Assembly: GCA_027052755.1 (NCBI GenBank)
Contig: JALUEN010000005.1
Coordinates: 1 to 5,688, forward strand
Reading direction: 5' to 3'
Length of the DNA: 5,688 bases
Source: a bacterium
Lineage (GTDB): Bacteria; DRYD01; JALUEN01
The notes below the pieces were generated by a model. It worked only from the letters and a program-made list of their open reading frames with translations. It had not been told where the DNA came from and searched no databases. Positions 1-4,168 of the stretch are shown piece after piece (the first letter of the stretch is position 1; every line of letters begins with the position of its first letter). Made by a program: the position numbers and the translations under genes.

Positions 1-828
1 AGCTTTCTCAAAATCTCCGTTGTACTTCTCGTTCAGCTCCTCCTCTGTTATAACTACGTTCCTGAACTCAGGCTCTTTAGCTACCTCATATCCCCACTTC
101 CTGAAGAATCCCTCGGTAAACTTCATGATGTTACCCTTATGCATAATGGTAACCTTTCTCCTACCCTTGGCTAAAGCCCACCTCAAAGCTTTCCTGAAGT
201 GTCTCTTGGTCTTCCACTCTGAGGTAGGCTTTATACCTATAGACACGTCCATAGGAATCTTCTTCGGGTCCACTCCCAGCTCGTTCCTGAGGAAGTTTAT
301 CAGTCTTATAACCTCATTGGTGTTCTGTGCCCACTCAACACCTACGTACACATCATCAGTGTTCTCTCGCCATATCACGTAGTCAACATCCTCAGGCTTC
401 TTTATAGGAGCAGGCTGTCCCATCCATTTAACAGGTCTCACACAAGAGTAGAGATCTAGAACCTGCCTTAAAGTAACGTTTAAGCTCCTTATACCGCCAC
501 CTACTGGAGTGGTTAGCGGACCCTTGATAGCTACTACGTGCTCCCTTATCAGTTCCACGGTCTCCTCAGGTAAGTACTGTCCAGTCAGCTTCAAGGACTT
601 GTCACCTGCGTAAACCTCCATCCAGACGATCTTCCTCTTGGAGCCGTAAGCTTTCTCTACTGCTGCGTCAACTACTTTTCTCATCGCTGGGGTAATGTCA
701 ACACCAACTCCGTCTCCCTCAATAAAGGGTATTATCGGTTTGTCGGGCACCTCTAAAGTGCCGTATGGACCTATCTTGATTTTCTCACCCTCCTTAGGTA
801 TCGTAGCGTACTTGACCTCTACTGGCAT
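1..828 (-). CDS. icd: NADP-type isocitrate dehydrogenase, 3' end beyond the window
   Basis: The enzyme interconverts isocitrate and 2-oxoglutarate plus CO2 in the cytoplasm; in a reductive TCA cycle it would run as a carboxylase. The 276 visible residues align closely, from memory, with E. coli Icd (416 aa), so roughly the last third is missing. Seen directly: IEGDGVGVDITPAMR near residue 36, the substrate loop GPLTTPVGGGIRSLNVTLRQ (residues 103-122), R131 in CVRPV, R154 and Y161 in WRENTDDVY, and HKGNIMKFTEG (230-240). By homology S115, N117, R121, R131, R154, Y161 and K231 are the substrate-contacting residues; S115 matches the E. coli phosphorylation serine, though no kinase is visible here. 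The start ATG at 828 is preceded by AAGGAGGG. It lies 54 bp downstream of the aconitase gene on the same strand with no terminator between, so co-transcription is likely. The NADP rather than NAD assignment rests on overall similarity only, since the cofactor-selecting C-terminal residues are outside the window. Confidence 0.95.
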   Translation of the reverse strand, partial: MPVEVKYATIPKEGEKIKIGPYGTLEVPDKPIIPFIEGDGVGVDITPAMRKVVDAAVEKAYGSKRKIVWMEVYAGDKSLKLTGQYLPEETVELIREHVVAIKGPLTTPVGGGIRSLNVTLRQVLDLYSCVRPVKWMGQPAPIKKPEDVDYVIWRENTDDVYVGVEWAQNTNEVIRLINFLRNELGVDPKKIPMDVSIGIKPTSEWKTKRHFRKALRWALAKGRRKVTIMHKGNIMKFTEGFFRKWGYEVAKEPEFRNVVITEEELNEKYNGDFEKA

Positions 829-882
829 ATTACCCCCTCCTTATTCTCCTTGTTTGGTTAGATATATACACATAACTTAAGG
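829..882 (-). promoter_or_regulatory. acn-icd intergenic spacer with double Shine-Dalgarno
   Basis: This 54-bp spacer holds two purine-rich ribosome sites on the minus strand: AAGGAG (846-851) and AAGGAGGG (835-842). The second is about 6 nt before the icd ATG and decides that start. There is no hairpin with a T-run and no convincing promoter, which supports one aconitase-isocitrate dehydrogenase transcript. Confidence 0.7.
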
Positions 883-2850
883 TTAAACACCAGCAGCTAC
901 CTTTTTCTCAAACTTCCTCTTGATGTAACCGAGGATTCCTCCGCTCTTCAGGATCTCCACTTCTCTCTCACTGAGGTCATTAACAGCCTCAAACTCCAAG
1001 TTCTTAGTGAGGTTCTTAACAATTGCCTTAGAACCTGGTTTAAGATCTCCAATGATAACCTCCAACCTATCCCCTTGCTCTATCTTATCGTAATCCTCTG
1101 GGTTGACGAAGGTCAGTGGAAGTATGCCGAAGTTTATCAGGTTCGCCCTGTGGATCCTAGCAAAGGACTTAGTCAAGACTACCCTTACCCCTAAGTACCT
1201 AGGGGCTATCGCAGCGTGCTCCCTTGATGAGCCCTGTCCGTAGTTCTCACCGCCAACTATGATACCTCCACCTTTCTCCTTGGCTCTCTGAACGAAGGTT
1301 GGATCAAGGTAGTGGAAGGTGAACTCAGATATAGCAGGGATGTTAGACCTGAGAGGTAGGATGCTAGCTCCACCTGGAAGGATGTGGTCAGTGGATATGT
1401 TGTCTCCTACCTTTATCAGTACTTCACCCTCGTACTTCTCAGGTACAGGGTCATAGAAGGCTACATACTTTATGTTAGGACCTTTGATAACCTCAACCTC
1501 ATCAGGATCTACTGCAGGAGCGTATATCATCGTATCATCTATGACGAACCTTGACGGTAAGGTGATCTCTATAGGATCAAGCCCTAAGTCTCTGGGATCA
1601 GTTAGGTAACCGGTTATAGCAGTAGCAGCAGCAGTTTCAGGACTGACTAGGTAAACCATAGCATCCTTAGTACCGCTCCTACCCTCAAAGTTCCTGTTGA
1701 AGGTCCTAACAGAAACTCCCTTAGATGGTGGGTTAAAGCCCATACCGATACAAGGCCCACAAGCTGACTCTAAGATCCTGAACCCAGCTTTAAGGAAGAC
1801 CTCATAGTAACCTTCCTCAATCAGCTGGAGGAGTATCTGCCTAGATCCTGGAGCTATAGCAGCGGATACCTCTGGGTGAACCTTGGCTCCGGTCCTCTTG
1901 AAGATCTCAGCAACGGCTACTAGATCCTTGTACGATGAGTTAGTACAGGAGCCTATCACTACCTGGTGCACCTTCAGGTTCTTCACTTCCCTTACTGGCT
2001 TAACGTTACCTGGGCTGTGAGGGAGAGCTACTAAGGGTTCTAAAGTGCTTAAATCTATCTCCATGTACTCGTCATACTCAGCTCCCGGATCAGCCTGGAG
2101 TGGTCTCCACTGGTGCTCCCTAGCCTGAGCTTTCATAAATGCAAAGGTTATCTCATCACTTGGAAAGATAGAAGTTGTAGCTCCAGTCTCAGTACCCATG
2201 TTAGTGATAGTTGCTCGCTCTGGCACAGTTAAGGTTTTCACACCTTCACCGTAGTACTCAAAGATCTTACCCTTTCCACCCTTAACACCAACTCTTCTCA
2301 GCATTTCTAAGATAACGTCTTTAGCAGTTACAAAGGGCTGAAGCTTGCCTTTAAGGTGAACACCAACTATCTTAGGCATGAAGAGGTGGAACGGCTCTCC
2401 TGCCATAGCTAGTGCTATATCCATCCCACCTGCTCCAATAGCTAGAGAGCCAATACCTCCAGCAGTTGGAGTGTGAGAGTCAGATCCCAGAAGCGTCTTA
2501 CCAGGCTGAGCGAATCTCTCTAAGTGTACTTGATGACAGATACCGTTTCCAGCTTTGGAGAAGTAAATTCCGTACTTAGCAGCGACTGTCTGTAGGTAGA
2601 TGTGGTCATTAGCGTTGTTCGGTCCGCCGATCTGAAGCGTGTTATGATCCACATAGCTTATGGAGAACTCAGTCTGGACCCTGGGAACACCCATGTTCTC
2701 AAAGTGTAAGTAAGCCATTGTACCCGTAGCGTCCTGGGTGAGAGTCTGATCGATTTTCAGAGCTATGGGTTCCCCAGGTTCCATCTTCCCTTCCACTAGA
2801 TGAGTCTTGATTATCTTCTGGGCTACGTTAAGTGGTTTGTTCTTAGACAT
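883..2850 (-). CDS. acn: aconitate hydratase, compact Aquifex-type
   Basis: This is a [4Fe-4S] enzyme that isomerises citrate and isocitrate through cis-aconitate in the cytoplasm. The 655 residues carry the full set of aconitase signatures: SDSHTPTAGGIGSLAIGAGG (about 123-142), the cluster ligands C302 in VIGSCTNSS and C364/C367 in ESACGPCIGMG, and the swivel domain with GDNISTDHI (482-490), YGQGSSREHAA (537-547, active-site S542 R543) and FARIHRANLINFG (563-575). It is much shorter than AcnA (about 890) or AcnB (about 865) and shorter than mitochondrial aconitase, fitting the family I recall as TIGR01342. I chose the ATG at 2850 over an in-frame upstream ATG at 2877 because AAGGAGGGG sits just before it (2858-2866), inside the longer reading frame. 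It is probably first in an operon with icd, and its leader carries a putative attenuator. A LeuC-type or homoaconitase role is less likely given the fused swivel domain, the length and the neighbouring icd. Confidence 0.95.
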   Translation of the reverse strand: MSKNKPLNVAQKIIKTHLVEGKMEPGEPIALKIDQTLTQDATGTMAYLHFENMGVPRVQTEFSISYVDHNTLQIGGPNNANDHIYLQTVAAKYGIYFSKAGNGICHQVHLERFAQPGKTLLGSDSHTPTAGGIGSLAIGAGGMDIALAMAGEPFHLFMPKIVGVHLKGKLQPFVTAKDVILEMLRRVGVKGGKGKIFEYYGEGVKTLTVPERATITNMGTETGATTSIFPSDEITFAFMKAQAREHQWRPLQADPGAEYDEYMEIDLSTLEPLVALPHSPGNVKPVREVKNLKVHQVVIGSCTNSSYKDLVAVAEIFKRTGAKVHPEVSAAIAPGSRQILLQLIEEGYYEVFLKAGFRILESACGPCIGMGFNPPSKGVSVRTFNRNFEGRSGTKDAMVYLVSPETAAATAITGYLTDPRDLGLDPIEITLPSRFVIDDTMIYAPAVDPDEVEVIKGPNIKYVAFYDPVPEKYEGEVLIKVGDNISTDHILPGGASILPLRSNIPAISEFTFHYLDPTFVQRAKEKGGGIIVGGENYGQGSSREHAAIAPRYLGVRVVLTKSFARIHRANLINFGILPLTFVNPEDYDKIEQGDRLEVIIGDLKPGSKAIVKNLTKNLEFEAVNDLSEREVEILKSGGILGYIKRKFEKKVAAGV

Positions 2851-2857
2851 AAGATCT

Positions 2858-2866
2858 CCCCTCCTT
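2858..2866 (-). promoter_or_regulatory. Ribosome binding site that fixes the acn start
   Basis: AAGGAGGGG on the minus strand ends about 7 nt before the ATG at 2850. The upstream in-frame ATG at 2877 has no comparable site, so the shorter 655-residue protein is preferred. Confidence 0.85.
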
Positions 2867-2925
2867 AAGTTAATCAAAGTTAAATTTAGCTTGAGGTTTG
2901 TTGATAGCTAAGGGATAATCGGCGT

Positions 2926-2979
2926 AAAAACAAAAAATCTCCTCCCCCCACAGGCTCCTCCGCCTGGGGCGGAAGGAGA
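2926..2979 (-). terminator. Intrinsic terminator inside the acn leader
   Basis: On the minus strand, TCTCCTTCC (2979-2971) pairs with GGGGGAGGAGA-side bases 2946-2938, CCC (2969-2967) with GGG (2949-2947), and CAGGC (2966-2962) with GCCTG (2955-2951). That gives 17 pairs including one G-U wobble, with single bulges at 2970 and 2950 and a six-base GGAGGA loop. It is followed at once by T6-G-T5 (2937-2926). This is a textbook Rho-independent shape, oriented leftward only; on the plus strand the T-run is absent. It lies about 75 nt upstream of the acn start and about 180 nt after the likely transcription start, so it would end transcription before acn unless prevented. It could alternatively end a free-standing small RNA. 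Confidence 0.82.
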
Positions 2980-2991
2980 CTCTCCTTCCGC
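2969..2991 (-). promoter_or_regulatory. Putative antiterminator hairpin
   Basis: GCGGAAGGAG (2991-2982) and CTCCTTCCGC (2978-2969) form a perfect 10-bp stem with a 3-nt AGT loop on the minus strand. Its 3' arm is most of the outer 5' arm of the terminator (2979-2971), so the two hairpins cannot coexist. That overlap is the reason for reading it as an antiterminator. It might instead be only a local stable hairpin that delays terminator folding. Confidence 0.65.
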
Positions 2992-3043
2992 AGCCCCCGT
3001 TAGCTCCCTTCAACGTTTTCCTTATCGGGATCTGGGGGCGCAA
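2988..3043 (-). ncRNA. Aptamer-like stem-loop in the acn leader, class not recognised
   Basis: On the minus strand, GCGCCCCC (3041-3034) pairs with GGGGGCTGC (2998-2990) as 8 bp with one bulged U, extendable by two U-G pairs to 3043/2988. Directly inside, AGATCCC (3033-3027) pairs with GGGAGCT (3008-3002) apart from one A-G mismatch, leaving an 18-nt loop GATAAGGAAAACGTTGAA and an unpaired AAC (3001-2999). The 3' arm of the outer stem shares bases 2991-2988 with the antiterminator, so forming this stem would favour the terminator. I could not match it to the lysine, glutamine (glnA), fluoride, SAM, TPP or T-box consensus that I know. The ligand, whether metabolite, protein or none, is unknown. 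Confidence 0.5.
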
Positions 3044-3058
3044 CCTCACCAGCTGTTT

Positions 3059-3097
3059 TTTAGAAGGTTCCACTTCTAAAGTCATCTCTACTTTAGA
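3059..3097 (-). promoter_or_regulatory. Pair of mutually exclusive hairpins at the 5' end of the acn leader
   Basis: On the minus strand, TCTAAAGT (3097-3090) pairs perfectly with ACTTTAGA (3082-3075) around a 7-nt loop AGAGATG. Alternatively TTTAGAAG (3080-3073) pairs perfectly with CTTCTAAA (3066-3059) around TGGAAC. The two 8-bp stems share 3080-3075, so only one can form at a time. Neither is followed by a T-run. The first stem's loop contains an ATG (3085-3083) that opens a 71-codon frame. Confidence 0.55.
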
Positions 3098-3115
3098 CCT
3101 GTCCCTCCCTTTAGC

Positions 3116-3144
3116 ACTATACAATTTTCTTTGAGTTAGGTCTA
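3116..3144 (-). promoter_or_regulatory. Candidate promoter for acn-icd
   Basis: On the minus strand, TAGACC (3144-3139; 4 of 6 to TTGACA) is separated by exactly 17 bp from TATAGT (3121-3116; 5 of 6 to TATAAT). Predicted transcription start is near 3109, giving an acn leader of about 260 nt that begins just before the alternative hairpins. It is the better of the two leftward candidates because both boxes are present with ideal spacing. Confidence 0.5.
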
Positions 3145-3153
3145 AATTCCTCC

Positions 3154-3181
3154 TTGAAACTAGTCATTTTTACATTATAAT
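3154..3181 (+). promoter_or_regulatory. Sigma70-type promoter for the PEGA-TPR/rsh unit
   Basis: TTGAAA (3154-3159) lies 16 bp before a perfect TATAAT (3176-3181). The predicted start is about 3188, leaving a leader of about 78 nt before the ATG at 3266. It is the only strong promoter seen for the rightward genes. Confidence 0.72.
3174..3179 (-). promoter_or_regulatory. Possible leftward -10 element sharing the palindromic ATTATAAT
   Basis: The rightward -10 region reads ATTATAAT, its own reverse complement, so a perfect TATAAT also faces left at 3179-3174. At 16-18 bp upstream on that strand there is no recognisable -35 (AGGGATAG region) and no extended -10 TG. A leftward transcript from here would begin near 3167 and also pass through the acn leader. 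Confidence 0.35.
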
Positions 3182-3199
3182 ATCCCTTAAAAGCTCTAT

Positions 3200-3258
3200 C
3201 CCTCTGAGAGGGTTAGATCTCAAGGAGAGGGAAAACTTAAAGGGGAAGGAGGAGATCT
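3200..3258 (+). promoter_or_regulatory. Structured leader with a stem over the ribosome site
   Basis: A small hairpin CCCTC-TGA-GAGGG (3200-3212) is followed by AGATCTC (3215-3221), which is the exact complement of GAGATCT (3252-3258). The right arm overlaps the Shine-Dalgarno AAGGAGGAG (3246-3254) of the gene starting at 3266, so the paired form would hide part of it. The loop is 30 nt, so this is a modest prediction. Confidence 0.4.
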
Positions 3259-3265
3259 GATAAAC

Positions 3266-4150
3266 ATGACTTCTAATAGTAAAAAATACCTGGAAAACCT
3301 ACTTAAATCTCTAATATTTATCCTGCTCTTATCCCTGATCTTCACCTTATCTTATGCATCTAGGGAGCTCAGGGGAAAGCTGGTTCTATCCTCATATCCA
3401 TGGCCCTGTAGGGTGATACTAGATGGCTATGAGGTTGGGACCACCGGAGTCAAACCCTTTGAGGTAGAGTTATCTCCTGGGACTCATCTCCTGAAACTCA
3501 TATACAACCCTGATTACGAGATTTACGAGAAGGGGATAGTTATACAAGCGAACCGAGTCCTTAAGCTTTACGTTAAACTTCAACTATCTGATTGGGGTAA
3601 GTACAAGAGAGCTCTAAAACATTACTCAAAGGGAGAATACAGGAAGACTATATACTACTTAAAAGATCTGGCAGTAAGCAAGAAGCCCTCTCACCCCTCT
3701 AAAGGGGGTATCCCTTCCGATGTTTACTTCTACTTAGGCGCTTCTTACCTGAAAATAGGTCAACCCAATAAAGCTGGTTACTGGCTCAAGAGGTATATTA
3801 AGCTAGAACCACAATCAGTTAAAGCGCGAGTTCTCTTAGCGAAAGCAAAAGCAGACCTAGGTTACCCAGCTCAAGCTATTAAGGATCTGGAGAACGCTTT
3901 AGAGCAGTACCCTTTTCTTAAGGAAACTTACAAAAGCTTTGGAGAGTTATTAGATGACTTATCTAAAAAGGAACTCAAGGAAGTACGCCGCTCGCTCTTA
4001 GATTATCTCAAGCACATGCAAGGTGAGGATAGAGTACTCTACCTATTGAAGCTAGCCTTGGTTTCTAAAAAAGTGGGGGATATTAAGGGGGCCTACAACT
4101 ACCTCTACAAAGCTCTCTGCTTAAAGCTCGGTGATGTTTGGAAACCCTAA
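3266..4150 (+). CDS. PEGA-domain plus TPR protein, secreted or membrane-anchored
   Basis: The product has 294 residues and its precise function is not recognised. Residues 1-11 are basic and polar, and 12-30 form a hydrophobic stretch; S29-Y30-A31 is a plausible signal peptidase I site, so it is either an exported protein or an N-terminally anchored one facing outward. Residues about 36-105 match the PEGA pattern: GKLVLSSYPWPCRVILDG, then VGTTG..PFEVELSPGTH, then a closing beta strand. From about 110 to 290 follow helical TPR-like pairs, the clearest at 153-183 (YFYLGASYLKIGQPNKAGYWLKRYIKLEP) and 187-216 (LAKAKADLGYPAQAIKDLENALEQYP), with a degenerate pair at 255-285. PEGA domains are thought to bind surface or peptidoglycan-associated partners, and TPRs bind proteins, so an envelope scaffold role is an inference. 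The ATG at 3266 follows AAGGAGGAG at 11 nt. It ends 18 bp before the RSH gene, so the two are probably co-transcribed. Confidence 0.85.
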   Translation: MTSNSKKYLENLLKSLIFILLLSLIFTLSYASRELRGKLVLSSYPWPCRVILDGYEVGTTGVKPFEVELSPGTHLLKLIYNPDYEIYEKGIVIQANRVLKLYVKLQLSDWGKYKRALKHYSKGEYRKTIYYLKDLAVSKKPSHPSKGGIPSDVYFYLGASYLKIGQPNKAGYWLKRYIKLEPQSVKARVLLAKAKADLGYPAQAIKDLENALEQYPFLKETYKSFGELLDDLSKKELKEVRRSLLDYLKHMQGEDRVLYLLKLALVSKKVGDIKGAYNYLYKALCLKLGDVWKP

Positions 4151-4154
4151 TAGT

Positions 4155-4162
4155 AAGAGGAG
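4155..4162 (+). promoter_or_regulatory. Ribosome binding site that decides the rsh start
   Basis: AAGAGGAG directly abuts an ATG at 4163 (spacing zero) and lies 6 nt before an in-frame ATG at 4169. The second is favoured. The 18-bp gap from the previous stop codon leaves no room for a separate promoter or terminator. Confidence 0.7.
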
Positions 4163-4168
4163 ATGGTC

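Noticed and set aside
841..873. Tiny 10-codon frame ATG...TAA between acn and icd
   Set aside because: It has no ribosome site of its own and contains one of the icd purine-rich sites by chance.
20..880. Plus-strand frames opposite icd (20-382 and 695-880)
   Set aside because: They lie antisense to a well-conserved isocitrate dehydrogenase and have no recognisable product or ribosome site.
3064..3076. T-box-like GTGGAACC on the minus strand
   Set aside because: Only a short match. The flanking bases form a simple hairpin, no specifier stem is visible, and the downstream gene is not amino-acid related.
2926..3109. Free-standing small RNA such as 6S, SRP RNA or tmRNA ending at the terminator
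   Set aside because: The length of about 184 nt is suggestive, but the 5' and 3' ends are both purine-rich and cannot form the 6S closing stem, the SRP GGAAGGAAGCAGCC-type core is absent, and there is no tRNA-like end. A cis-acting leader fits better.
2870..3124. 84-codon minus-strand frame (or 71 codons from the ATG at 3085) across the acn leader
   Set aside because: It runs straight through the terminator and antiterminator, has no proper ribosome site at its TTG or ATG, and its product shows no recognisable domain and a skewed Arg/Gly-rich middle produced by the GC-rich hairpins. The TTG would also lie upstream of the favoured transcription start. A leader peptide remains a small possibility because the ATG sits in a switching hairpin loop.
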